Assembly: GCF_001855385.1 (NCBI RefSeq)
Contig: NZ_MKIE01000003.1
Coordinates: forward strand, 62,001-126,000
Source of the DNA: Andreesenia angusta
GTDB lineage: Bacteria; Bacillota; Clostridia; Tissierellales; Gottschalkiaceae
DNA length: 64,000 nucleotides
Direction of reading: 5' to 3'
Below are positions 28,899 to 37,069 of the stretch, piece after piece (positions within the stretch are counted from its first letter, which is position 1; every line of letters begins with the position of its first letter). Both the position numbers and the translations under genes were made by a program. A model generated the notes under the pieces. That model was not told the DNA's origin and did not search any database. It saw nothing but the letters and a program-made list of their open reading frames with translations.

Positions 28899-31355
28899 GT
28901 GATCAAGAACTTTAGGATTATATCAATAGTTTTAATTCTCTTAGCTTTGGGATCAGGTGCAGCCTGGGGAGAGACAGAGAGCACCTCGAATAGAGAGGTT
29001 GTGCTGCAGCTAAGATGGAACCATCAGTTTCAATTTGCAGGTTACTACGCGGCAAAAGAGCTAGGCTACTACGAAGACGAAGGTCTGGATGTGGAAATCA
29101 GATCGGGAAGCGGAGGAGAAGGCCAGACTCAGTTTGCCCCAGACGAGGTGATAAAGGGCAGAGCCGAGTTCGGAGTGGGATCTTCGGACATAATACTGGC
29201 CAATGATGAAAGAGAAGAGCTTATGCTTGTATCGTCGTTTTTTCAAAAGAGTCCTGTCAGATACTATATGTTAGACACAGAAGAGTACAGCAATCTGGCC
29301 AATCTAGCTGATAAAAAGGTGGGGATCAGAGAAGAGGATTTGCTCAGCATAGAGTTCAAATCCATGCTGAGAGTAGAAGGTGTGAACTTGAACAGAATAC
29401 CTCTTATAGACAAGTATTCGGTGTTCGAGCTAGAAGACCTGACTACAGGAAAGTACGATTTGATACCAGGCTATACAGGGGGCGTGATAGATTACTACGC
29501 CTACAAAGAGGGAGTGAAACTAAAGGAGATAAGAGCGATAGACTACGGCATAGACTTCTATGGTGACTCTCTTTTCACGACCAAGAAGCTTGCGACAGAA
29601 GACCCTGAGCTGGTTGAAAAGTTTAGACGAGCTAGCATAAAGGGATGGAAGTATGCGCTTGAAAATCCAGAAAAAACTATAGATATAATATTGGAAAACT
29701 ACGACAATCCAGAGCATAAGAGCAAGTCGGATTTCAGGGAGTACAATGAGTTTCAATCTGAAAAAATAAGAGATCTTATGCTTTATCCTGTGGTTGAAAT
29801 AGGGAATATAAATCCTTATAGATGGGATGAAATGGGCAGTACCCTGTATCAGTTCGGAATAATAAAAAATGAATTCAATGCGGAGAAAACCATATTCAAC
29901 TATGAGGAGATAGCCAGAGGACAGGAAAAAGACTCGCTAAATCAATTTATACAGTTTATAATGGTGGGGTTTCTGTTTTCTGTAGTAATTTTCTTTATAA
30001 ACTTGAGCTCTAAAAACACCGACTTGGAAATAGAGATAGCTGAAAGAGAAGAGGCTGAGAAGAGGCTGAAAAAAGAGAGAGATAGATATGAAATACTCTT
30101 CAACAGCTCCATAATAGGCATAGTGCTTACAAGACGAACAGGGGAGATAGTGCAGTGCAATAAGAAGTGGCTTGAAATGACTGGCTACGATGAAGGCGAG
30201 CTGGTAGGCAGGTCTATGAAGACCATAATAAGCCCGGAGGAGAATGAAGTGCCAAATGAGCTTATAAACAAGCTGATAGATGGCGAATTGACGGAGTACG
30301 AGGTGGAGCAGAAGTATACAAAGAAAGACGGGGGATATCTTTGGGGGAATCTGTTTATGGTGGCGATGGATGACAGCGAAACAGATGAAAAGATATATCT
30401 CAATATGGTAGCTGACATAACTACAAAAAAAATGATGGAAGAGTCCGTAGACAGGGCCGAAGCTAGATTCAGAGATATAGTGAACGAGGTAGCGGCCGAG
30501 ATAAACGTCCCGATAGACTTTGAGACGAAAAAAATAGACGACAAGACAAAGATGCTTTCAAAGCTAGAGGAGATAAATCTAGAGCTTGAAAAGATGTTTA
30601 AAAACGAATTAGACGAGAACAGAAAGAAGGAAGTGCTCATAATACACCAGGCAAAGCTTGCAGCCATGGGGGAGATGATAGGGAACATAGCTCACCAGTG
30701 GAGGCAGCCACTCAACAGCTTGGCGCTGGTGCTTTCAAACCTAGAGGATGCCTTTGTACACGCAGAGTTGGAGCAGGAGTACTTCGACACATGTATAGAG
30801 AGGTCTAGAAGGCTTATAAATCAGATGTCCAACACTATAGACGACTTCAGGTACTTCTTCAATCCAGCGAGCGAGAAAGAGAAGTTTTCACCATGTGAAA
30901 GTATAAATTCGATACTCTACTTGCTAGACGAGAAGTTCAGATTCAACGATATAAGTGTCATGTTCTCGGATTGCGACAGAAATCTAAGTGCGTATGGATA
31001 TAACAATCATTATTCACAGGCACTCTTTAACGTCATAAGCAACTCGGCGGATGCACTTGCAGATGTGGACAGCCCTGACAAGAGAATAGAGATAAGGGTG
31101 TACGAGAAAGGTAGCGACCTAGTCTGCGAGATAGAGGACAATGCAGGCGGAATAGACGAGGATATAATAGATAAGGTGTTTGAGATGTACTTCACAACTA
31201 AGCCTGGTAAGAAGGGTACGGGGCTTGGACTGTATATCACCAAGACCATAATAGAGAACAACCTGAATGGAAAGGTGAACTGTGAAAATACTAAAAACGG
31301 TCTTATGACCAAGATAAGAATTCCCAAAGAAAGCGAGGACAGTGACGATGAATAG
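28899..31355 (+). CDS. Sensor histidine kinase with NMT1/THI5-like binding domain and PAS domain
   Basis: This 818-residue protein starts at GTG. A signal-anchor segment (about residues 7-25) is followed by an extracytoplasmic NMT1/THI5-like substrate-binding domain (about 34-310) that begins QLRWNHQFQFAGYYAAKELG. The family binds thiamine pyrimidine precursors and related small organics. A membrane segment follows at about 348-368. A cytoplasmic PAS domain lies at about 395-510. A dimerisation domain carries the phospho-acceptor His in NIAHQWRQPLN (near 598). The ATPase domain has the N box NVISNSADAL, G1 DNAGG and G2 GTGLGL. It overlaps the response-regulator gene and should phosphorylate that product. 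The ligand is unknown; proximity to a purine-type hydroxylase suggests a heterocycle, which is inference. Confidence 0.85.
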   Translation: MIKNFRIISIVLILLALGSGAAWGETESTSNREVVLQLRWNHQFQFAGYYAAKELGYYEDEGLDVEIRSGSGGEGQTQFAPDEVIKGRAEFGVGSSDIILANDEREELMLVSSFFQKSPVRYYMLDTEEYSNLANLADKKVGIREEDLLSIEFKSMLRVEGVNLNRIPLIDKYSVFELEDLTTGKYDLIPGYTGGVIDYYAYKEGVKLKEIRAIDYGIDFYGDSLFTTKKLATEDPELVEKFRRASIKGWKYALENPEKTIDIILENYDNPEHKSKSDFREYNEFQSEKIRDLMLYPVVEIGNINPYRWDEMGSTLYQFGIIKNEFNAEKTIFNYEEIARGQEKDSLNQFIQFIMVGFLFSVVIFFINLSSKNTDLEIEIAEREEAEKRLKKERDRYEILFNSSIIGIVLTRRTGEIVQCNKKWLEMTGYDEGELVGRSMKTIISPEENEVPNELINKLIDGELTEYEVEQKYTKKDGGYLWGNLFMVAMDDSETDEKIYLNMVADITTKKMMEESVDRAEARFRDIVNEVAAEINVPIDFETKKIDDKTKMLSKLEEINLELEKMFKNELDENRKKEVLIIHQAKLAAMGEMIGNIAHQWRQPLNSLALVLSNLEDAFVHAELEQEYFDTCIERSRRLINQMSNTIDDFRYFFNPASEKEKFSPCESINSILYLLDEKFRFNDISVMFSDCDRNLSAYGYNNHYSQALFNVISNSADALADVDSPDKRIEIRVYEKGSDLVCEIEDNAGGIDEDIIDKVFEMYFTTKPGKKGTGLGLYITKTIIENNLNGKVNCENTKNGLMTKIRIPKESEDSDDE

Positions 31356-32130
31356 GAAAGAAGAGGAAAATATACTTTCAAATATAACATTGCTATTCGT
31401 GGAAGACGAAGAGATTGCAAGGCTAGAACTTTCGAAATACTTGAAGCGAAGAGTAGGACGACTGATTGTGGGAAAAGACGGGGTGGAAGGCCTCGAGCTT
31501 TTGAAAAAATACAACCCAGACATGGTCGTGACAGACTTGAAAATGCCTGGGAAGACAGGGCTTGAAATGCTTAAAGAGGCTAGAGAAAACGGCTATGATG
31601 GTGGAGTCATAATAAATTCGGCTCTTTCAGATAGCGAGACTATACTCGAGGCTGTGGACCTTGGAATAGTGAAGTATATAGTAAAGCCTGTAGACACTAA
31701 CAAGCTGCTAGAAGCTATGAACGAGCTGGCACTTCATATAATGAAGCAGAAAACAGGAAAAGTCATAATTGAAGACAAGTATATACTGAACAGAGACGAG
31801 AAAAAAGAGCTAGAGGACGAGATAAAGAGCAAGGTAGCTTTTTTTATAAAAAAATACACCGGCAAAGGACCTAAAAATATAAGGGTGTTTATACAGGGGA
31901 AGGACATAAACGTGGAAGCAGAGGAAACGCTCACAGCTTTTGAGAGCAGCATAGTCAAAAGCAACAAGAATCACTCGCTTGTAGACTACAACAGAAAGAT
32001 ATTCTACTCAGAGCTGAAGAGAGAGTTTGAAAAGATGATACAAGAGTCTACAGACTTGAATGTCAGGATGATAGAGGCAGAGCCTAACTCTAAAAAAAAT
32101 GTGGATTATATAAAATTCTCTTTTGTATAA
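31348..32130 (+). CDS. Response regulator with DUF2294-like output domain
   Basis: The 260-residue product has an N-terminal receiver domain (about 14-130) with acidic residues VEDEE, phospho-acceptor Asp63 in VVTDLKMPG and the KP pair in YIVKPVD. No DNA-binding helix-turn-helix is visible. Instead residues about 155-260, with KKYTGKGPKNIRVFI and ETLTAFESSI, resemble DUF2294, a small family of unknown function. ATG 31348 is used; an in-frame GTG at 31342 is possible. The gene overlaps the kinase gene by 8 bases. The output is therefore probably protein-protein or RNA-level rather than direct DNA binding. Confidence 0.75.
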   Translation: MNRKEEENILSNITLLFVEDEEIARLELSKYLKRRVGRLIVGKDGVEGLELLKKYNPDMVVTDLKMPGKTGLEMLKEARENGYDGGVIINSALSDSETILEAVDLGIVKYIVKPVDTNKLLEAMNELALHIMKQKTGKVIIEDKYILNRDEKKELEDEIKSKVAFFIKKYTGKGPKNIRVFIQGKDINVEAEETLTAFESSIVKSNKNHSLVDYNRKIFYSELKREFEKMIQESTDLNVRMIEAEPNSKKNVDYIKFSFV

Positions 32131-32131
32131 C

Positions 32132-32160
32132 TTGTAAAGGACAGGGCTATTTGATATAAT
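32132..32160 (+). promoter_or_regulatory. Predicted promoter for the hydroxylase operon
   Basis: TTGTAA (32132-32137), a 17-base spacer and TATAAT (32155-32160). The -35 element begins two bases after the response-regulator stop codon. The predicted start is near 32167. Confidence 0.72.
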
Positions 32161-32166
32161 CAAGCT

Positions 32167-32324
32167 ATAGAAATTTATAATCCTGCCGAAGCGGATACGA
32201 GAGTAAGCCGATTTGGAAAGATTAAAACTAGATATTATTTTTAGTTGGCAAATACTGAAGATGGTTTTACAACCAAGCTTAGAGAGGTCAGCACGAAGCA
32301 TATGTCTTTGTGTTGCCCTTTTTT
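32167..32324 (+). promoter_or_regulatory. Structured leader with intrinsic terminator upstream of the hydroxylase genes (candidate riboswitch or attenuator)
   Basis: About 158 non-coding bases separate the promoter from a terminator-like hairpin. Visible elements are CCG-AAG-CGG within ATCC/GGAT (near 32183-32198), GCC/GGC spanning an AACTA/TAGTT stem-loop (near 32212-32260) and GGTT-TTAC-AACC (near 32263-32274). CAGCACGAAG then pairs with CTTTGTGTTG (32289-32315) and is followed by CCC and TTTTTT. A terminator placed before the first codon of the operon is the hallmark of transcription attenuation. I could not match the conserved cores of riboswitch classes I know. Confidence 0.55.
32286..32324 (+). 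terminator. Leader terminator hairpin before the hydroxylase operon
   Basis: A 10-bp stem with two G-U pairs (32289-32298 with 32306-32315), extendable by GG/CC with one bulge, followed by six T. It lies about 105 bases upstream of the first start codon, so it would control operon entry. Confidence 0.75.
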
Positions 32325-32429
32325 ATTTAAGCGAGACAACGTTTTCAGATGAAAAAGAGGCATTCTGGAAGTGATAAGAGTCTTGTATGAGGATTTATTT
32401 TACAATAATACGGAGTATGGAGGGATCAT

Positions 32430-33236
32430 ATGATAACTTTTGGCGATTACGTAAGACCAAAGAGTCTAGATGAGGCTAGCGAGCTTTTAAAGACTAAGAA
32501 ACCTGCTAGAATTATAGGTGGCGGGCTTTATGTGAGAATGGGAGACAGAAGGATAGGACTGGCAGTTGATCTATCTGATCTAGAGCTAGACTATATAAAA
32601 GAGACAGATGACAGCTTTGAAATAGGGGCTATGACGTCACTGAGATCATTAGAGACTGATAGCGCACTAAATGCACATTACGGGGATGTGTTCAAGCAGT
32701 CGCTTAAAGACATAGTAGGAGTTCAGCTTAGAAACATAGCAACTGTAGGTGGAACTGTATACCAGAAATACGGATTCTCAGACGTGATACCTGCGCTTCT
32801 AGCTGTTGACGCTAAAGTTTGCTTCCACTCGACTGGAGAGATATCACTAAAGGAATACCTAGCAGAAGATGGGTTCAGAAGAGACGTACTTGAAAAAGTT
32901 GTAATTCCTAAGGCTAAAGAGGTTTGTGCTTCAAACCAGACTATCAGAATCTCTAGAGGAGACTACGCTATGCTAGTCACTGTAGTGGCGAAGATAGACG
33001 GAAAGTACAATGTAACTGTTGGAGCAAGACCTAGAAGAGCGGCACTGGCTCTAAAAGCTATGGACTACTTGAATTCAGCAGGAGAAGTTACAGAAGAAGT
33101 GGCTATAAAAGCAGGAGAACTTGCTGCAGAAGAGCTTGTATTTGGAACGAATACTAGAGGAACAGCAGAATATAGAGAAGATGTATGTAAAGTATTGATC
33201 AAGAGAGCTGTTTTGGAGGTGTCTTCATGCAAATAA
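32430..33236 (+). CDS. Molybdenum hydroxylase FAD-binding subunit (xanthine dehydrogenase type)
   Basis: This medium subunit passes electrons from the iron-sulfur subunit to NAD+ or another acceptor through FAD. The 268-residue product has the FAD-binding N-terminal region with RIIGGGLYVRMG, the central motif VGVQLRNIATVGGTV and the CO dehydrogenase flavoprotein C-terminal domain. GGAGGG precedes the ATG. It overlaps the 2Fe-2S gene by 10 bases. Codons are strongly biased toward the choices used in the ribosomal genes, suggesting high expression. Substrate specificity lies in the large subunit. Confidence 0.88.
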   Translation: MITFGDYVRPKSLDEASELLKTKKPARIIGGGLYVRMGDRRIGLAVDLSDLELDYIKETDDSFEIGAMTSLRSLETDSALNAHYGDVFKQSLKDIVGVQLRNIATVGGTVYQKYGFSDVIPALLAVDAKVCFHSTGEISLKEYLAEDGFRRDVLEKVVIPKAKEVCASNQTIRISRGDYAMLVTVVAKIDGKYNVTVGARPRRAALALKAMDYLNSAGEVTEEVAIKAGELAAEELVFGTNTRGTAEYREDVCKVLIKRAVLEVSSCK

Positions 33237-33676
33237 AGTTAAACATAAATGGATCAGATAAAACGTTAGATGTAAAACCTCATGAGTTCTTAGTTGAAGT
33301 ACTGAGAGAAAATGGTTATCTAGGGGTTAAAAAGGGTTGTGAGACTGGAAACTGCGGACTGTGTACTATACTGATAGACGACAAGCCAGTGCTTTCATGT
33401 TCTTACCTAGCTGTAAGAGCTGAAGGAAAGAAGATAACTACTATAGAAGGTGTTCAAGCTGAAGCGGCAGAAGTGGGATCGTTCCTTGTAGAAGAGGGAG
33501 TTGACCAATGCGGATACTGTAGCCCAGGTCTTGTTATGACTATAATAGGAATGAAGAAAGAGATAGAAAACCCTACAGAAGATGACATAAGAAATTACCT
33601 TACAAACAACCTATGCAGATGTACTGGATACGTTGGACAGCTGAGAGCTATAAAGAAGTTAATGGGGGTAGAATAA
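33227..33676 (+). CDS. Molybdenum hydroxylase 2Fe-2S subunit (xanthine dehydrogenase type)
   Basis: The 149-residue product has the plant-ferredoxin 2Fe-2S motif GCETGNCGLCTILID followed by Cys in VLSCSYL. The alpha-helical 2Fe-2S domain follows, with QCGYCSPG and NLCRCTGYVGQ. All eight cluster cysteines are present. It relays electrons from the Mo centre to FAD. GGAGGTG lies inside the end of the FAD gene; the large-subunit gene begins 2 bases later. Confidence 0.93.
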   Translation: MQIKLNINGSDKTLDVKPHEFLVEVLRENGYLGVKKGCETGNCGLCTILIDDKPVLSCSYLAVRAEGKKITTIEGVQAEAAEVGSFLVEEGVDQCGYCSPGLVMTIIGMKKEIENPTEDDIRNYLTNNLCRCTGYVGQLRAIKKLMGVE

Positions 33677-33677
33677 T

Positions 33678-36014
33678 ATGAAAGCAGTTAATAAACCGAT
33701 TTCTAAAATAGATGGTATGGGACTAGTAACTGGTAAGCCAGTCTATACAGACGACTTGGCTCCAAAAGACGCTCTTATTGTAAAGATACTGAGAAGTCCA
33801 CATGCTTTTGCGAAGATGAAGGACATAGATGTAAGCAGAGCGCTTAAAGTGCCTGGAGTGGAGTGTGTGCTTACTTGGAAGGACATCCCAAGGATACCTT
33901 TCACAAGATCAGGAGCTTCTTTTCCAGAGCCAGCTTCATATGACTCTTACATCCTAGATGAGTATGTAAGATATGTAGGAGATAGTGTTGCCATAGTTGC
34001 AGCTGTAGACGAAGAGACTGCTGAAAAAGCTATGAAGATGATAAAGGTAGACTATGAAGTATTCGAGCCTGTAATAGACTTTGAAAAGGCCATAGACCAT
34101 CCTTCTGTAATCCACCCAGACCACAAGAACTACAAGCCTAATGCCATAATACATCCTAACTTTGACAGAAACGTAGCTTGTGAATACGAGTACGACTGGT
34201 CAAAAGGAGATAAGGGAATAGACGAGATATTCGCAGAGTGTGACGTTGTAATAGAAAACACTACTTACAACCAAGCGCAAGAGCATGCGATGATGGAGAC
34301 TCACAGATCTTACACTTACAAGGACATGCATGGAAGACTTGTAATAGTTTCTTCTACACAGGTTCCTTTCCACGTAAGAAGAACTGTAGCTAGGTCACTG
34401 GGAATGACACCAGATCAGGTAAGAGTTATAAAGCCTCGTATAGGTGGAGGATTCGGTGCGAAGCAGAACCTTCAGGCAGAGTTTTATCCAGCTGCTGTAA
34501 CTATGAGAACTGGAAAGCCTGCAAAGATGATTTTCAGTAGAGTAGAGAACACTATATGTGGAACTACTAGACACAGAATGAGAATAGACACTAAGATAGG
34601 TGCTATGAAAGACGGTACTATAAGAGCTATAGATATGGAAGTGCTTTCAGACCAGGGAGCTTACGGAGAGCACTCTAAGACTACTCTAGCTCCAGCTGGA
34701 TACAAGACTATACCTCTTTACAACAAGGCTGATGCCTACAGATTCCACGGATACACTGCGTACACTAACCTTCCTACAGCAGGAGCGTTTAGAGGGTTCG
34801 GAGTTACTCAGGGAATATTCGCTACAGAGTCTATAGTGAACAAGTTAGCACATGAGCTAGACATGGACCCAGCTGTTATAAGAGAGAAGAACATGCTTAA
34901 GGAAGGCGAGACTTCAGTAGGATTCAACCTTTCTACAGTGTTCGACGACCTTTCAGAGCTTCAGACTGCAGAGAGCTGTGGACTTGAGCAAGCGGTTAAG
35001 AGAGGTAAGGAGCTTATAGGATGGGACGAGAAGTTCCCTAAGAAGGAAGTTTCATCTAGCAAAGTAAGAGGAGTTGGAATGGCTCTTTCTATGCAGGGAT
35101 CGGGAATACCTAATATAGACTCTGCATCGGCAACTATAAGATTCCAGGAGAATGGATTCTTCACGCTTCTGCTAGGAGCTACCGACATAGGAACAGGTAG
35201 TGACACTATCCTTAAACAGATAGCTGCAGACGCTATAGGAATATCTGAAGACAGAATAAGAGTATTCTCTTCTGACACAGACCTTACACCGTTCGACGTT
35301 GGAGCATACGCATCTAGTACGACTTACGTTACTGGAAATGCAGTTATAAATGCAGGTAAGCTTGCAAGAGAAGAGCTTTTCAAGCAGGCGGCAAGACTTC
35401 TTGAGACTGATGTAGACTCGCTTGAGTTTGACGGAGACAAGTTCACAGACAAGAAGAGCGGAGAGGTACTTGACCTTGAGCACATGGGAACTAAGCTTAC
35501 TTACGGTAAGTTCCAGCACCAGATAGAGGTTACAGGATCTTATGTTCCTTACAAGGCTGCGAGTCCTTATATGGCATGTTTCGTAGAGGTTGAGGTAGAC
35601 ACTGAGACTGGAATAGTTGAAGTTCCTAACATGGTAGGAGTGGTAGACTGTGGAACTCCTATAAACCCTAAGCTTGCAAAAGTGCAGACAGAGGGTGGAC
35701 TTATACAGGGTCTAGGTCTAGCGCTTATAGAGAAGATAAGCTACGACAGTAGAGGAAGAATGACTACAGACAGTCTGATGGAGTACAAGATACCAAGTAG
35801 AGACGACATAAAGACTAACCTAGTTGTAGAGTTCACAGACACTTATGAGCCTACAGGACCATACGGAGCGAAGTCTATAGGAGAGATAGTTCTTAACCCA
35901 ACTCCTCCAGCTATACAAGACGCTATATACAACGCTACAGGAATATGGCTGACAGATCTTCCAATGACTCCTGAGAAGGTGCTAAAGGCGCTTAAAGAGA
36001 AGAAGAACAAGTAA
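33678..36014 (+). CDS. Molybdenum hydroxylase large (Mo cofactor) subunit, xanthine dehydrogenase-like
   Basis: The 778-residue catalytic subunit holds the molybdopterin cofactor. Visible motifs are STQVPFHVRR, GGGFGAKQ (cofactor binding), TAGAFRGFG with the Arg that positions purines in xanthine dehydrogenases, and GAKSIGE near the C-terminal end with the catalytic Glu. The N-terminal a/b hammerhead domain begins YTDDL. Purine-fermenting Clostridia use related enzymes, some with labile selenium that is not encoded as Sec. Xanthine or purine oxidation is likely, but nicotinate or another heterocycle is not excluded. Codon bias suggests an abundant enzyme. Confidence 0.88.
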   Translation: MKAVNKPISKIDGMGLVTGKPVYTDDLAPKDALIVKILRSPHAFAKMKDIDVSRALKVPGVECVLTWKDIPRIPFTRSGASFPEPASYDSYILDEYVRYVGDSVAIVAAVDEETAEKAMKMIKVDYEVFEPVIDFEKAIDHPSVIHPDHKNYKPNAIIHPNFDRNVACEYEYDWSKGDKGIDEIFAECDVVIENTTYNQAQEHAMMETHRSYTYKDMHGRLVIVSSTQVPFHVRRTVARSLGMTPDQVRVIKPRIGGGFGAKQNLQAEFYPAAVTMRTGKPAKMIFSRVENTICGTTRHRMRIDTKIGAMKDGTIRAIDMEVLSDQGAYGEHSKTTLAPAGYKTIPLYNKADAYRFHGYTAYTNLPTAGAFRGFGVTQGIFATESIVNKLAHELDMDPAVIREKNMLKEGETSVGFNLSTVFDDLSELQTAESCGLEQAVKRGKELIGWDEKFPKKEVSSSKVRGVGMALSMQGSGIPNIDSASATIRFQENGFFTLLLGATDIGTGSDTILKQIAADAIGISEDRIRVFSSDTDLTPFDVGAYASSTTYVTGNAVINAGKLAREELFKQAARLLETDVDSLEFDGDKFTDKKSGEVLDLEHMGTKLTYGKFQHQIEVTGSYVPYKAASPYMACFVEVEVDTETGIVEVPNMVGVVDCGTPINPKLAKVQTEGGLIQGLGLALIEKISYDSRGRMTTDSLMEYKIPSRDDIKTNLVVEFTDTYEPTGPYGAKSIGEIVLNPTPPAIQDAIYNATGIWLTDLPMTPEKVLKALKEKKNK

Positions 36015-36094
36015 GTAGAACACGATAAAGAGAGTTTAATTGCGATAAAGCCTTACAACGTAGAAAAACAGTGGTTAAAGCAGATAGAAAACTC

Positions 36095-36123
36095 TTTACA
36101 AATATAATCTTTGGAAATATAAT
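36095..36123 (+). promoter_or_regulatory. Predicted promoter for the 47-codon gene
   Basis: TTTACA (36095-36100), a 17-base spacer and TATAAT (36118-36123). The match is near consensus and lies about 80 bases after the hydroxylase operon. Confidence 0.75.
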
Positions 36124-36130
36124 TAGCTAT

Positions 36131-36146
36131 GGTATACAGGTATACA
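36131..36146 (+). promoter_or_regulatory. Tandem GGTATACA repeat at the predicted transcription start
   Basis: GGTATACA occurs twice in direct succession, 8 bases after the -10 box. Each copy contains the palindrome GTATAC. Such a position fits a repressor operator; similar TGTATACA-type sites are bound by several GntR-family regulators. Confidence 0.4.
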
Positions 36147-36179
36147 AGTTATGAAGATTAAAGGAGAGTCAGTGTCCAC

Positions 36180-36323
36180 ATGTCTAGTAAAAGATATGAA
36201 ATAAGAAGAGGATGTTTACTTTATAGAGAAGAAATCTGCTTTAAGACGTTCGTTCACGAATTAAAGTGGAAGGCGTATATGAAGTACAAGGGTTGCAAGG
36301 TGAAAGAGCTTTTAGGAAAATAG
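36180..36323 (+). CDS. Small basic protein of unknown function (47 residues)
   Basis: This is a short open frame beginning MSSKRYEIRRGCLLYREEI and ending KVKELLGK. It is rich in Lys and Arg and has three cysteines. GGAGAG lies 11 bases upstream of the ATG, slightly far. Support comes from context: a near-consensus promoter and a possible operator upstream, and a 12-bp-stem terminator immediately after the stop. I recognise no family. It could be a small regulator or a protein linked to the hydroxylase, or the transcript could act as RNA. Confidence 0.55.
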   Translation: MSSKRYEIRRGCLLYREEICFKTFVHELKWKAYMKYKGCKVKELLGK

Positions 36324-36329
36324 AAGAAG

Positions 36330-36366
36330 AGAGGTAGATCCATTGGATCTATCTCTGTTTTTTATT
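36330..36366 (+). terminator. Intrinsic terminator after the 47-codon gene
   Basis: Bases 36330-36341 pair with 36345-36356 over 12 bp including one G-U, followed by GTTTTTTATTTTTT. Confidence 0.88.
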
Positions 36367-36443
36367 TTTTATGAGACAAAAGGATTAAACAGGATAGGCT
36401 TGGGTATAAAGTTAATTAGATAAAGAAAGAGGAGGAATGAAAA

Positions 36444-36953
36444 ATGGTATCACAAAAACTACTAGAAGCATTAAACGAACAACTTAACTTTGAATATCTT
36501 TCAGCACATTACTACTTAGGGATGGCCGCTTACTTCTCTAACGAAGGACTGGACGGGTTCGCCAACTTCTTCATGGTTCAGGCAGAAGAGGAGAGGTTCC
36601 ATGCTCGCAAGTTCTATGACTATATAAATGAAATGGATGGAAGAGTTACTATAGCTTCGATAGACGGAGTTCAAAACGAGTTTGAATCAGCTGTGGATGT
36701 GTTCAAGGTAGCGCTTCACCACGAGCAGATAGTGACTAAGAGAATATACAACCTTATGGACATAGCCATGGAAGAGAGAGAGCACGCTACAGTGAGCTTC
36801 CTGAAGTGGTTCATAGACGAGCAGGTCGAAGAGGAATCAGGAATGAAAGATAAGATAACAAAGCTGGAGAGAATTTCAGACAACTCACATGCGCTGTACA
36901 TGATGGATGCAGAGCTGGGAGCTAGAACTTTCACGCCTCCTGCAGCTGAATAG
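36444..36953 (+). CDS. ftnA: Ferritin (bacterial non-haem type)
   Basis: Ferritin stores iron as a ferric mineral in a 24-subunit shell. The 169-residue product begins MVSQKLLEALNEQLNFEYLS. It keeps the ferroxidase ligands: the Glu of NFEYLSAHYYL, the EExxFH set in EEERFHARKF, and downstream Glu and Gln residues in MEEREHATVSF and DEQVEEE. GAGGAGG precedes the ATG. It has its own terminator. Its neighbour is the HesB-like selenoprotein gene, so iron handling is a local theme. Confidence 0.95.
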   Translation: MVSQKLLEALNEQLNFEYLSAHYYLGMAAYFSNEGLDGFANFFMVQAEEERFHARKFYDYINEMDGRVTIASIDGVQNEFESAVDVFKVALHHEQIVTKRIYNLMDIAMEEREHATVSFLKWFIDEQVEEESGMKDKITKLERISDNSHALYMMDAELGARTFTPPAAE

Positions 36954-36960
36954 ACTTAAT

Positions 36961-36992
36961 AAAAAAAGACTCATAAAATATGAGTCTTTTTT
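36961..36992 (+). terminator. Intrinsic terminator after ferritin
   Basis: AAAAAAGACTCAT pairs with ATGAGTCTTTTTT around AAAAT, a perfect 13-bp stem with the T-run in its 3' arm. Confidence 0.9.
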
Positions 36993-37069
36993 GTTTTCAA
37001 AAAACACTTTTGGGTATATAATAAATATAAGATATTCATATATTTGAATTATACAATGAGGTGATGAAG

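Noticed and set aside
32167-32324. Assignment of the hydroxylase leader to a known riboswitch class
   Set aside because: No conserved core of the purine, xanthine, Moco, THF, TPP, SAM, cobalamin, lysine, glycine or c-di-GMP classes could be matched by eye.
36172-36204. GTG start at 36172 after GGAGAG
   Set aside because: That frame stops after ten codons.
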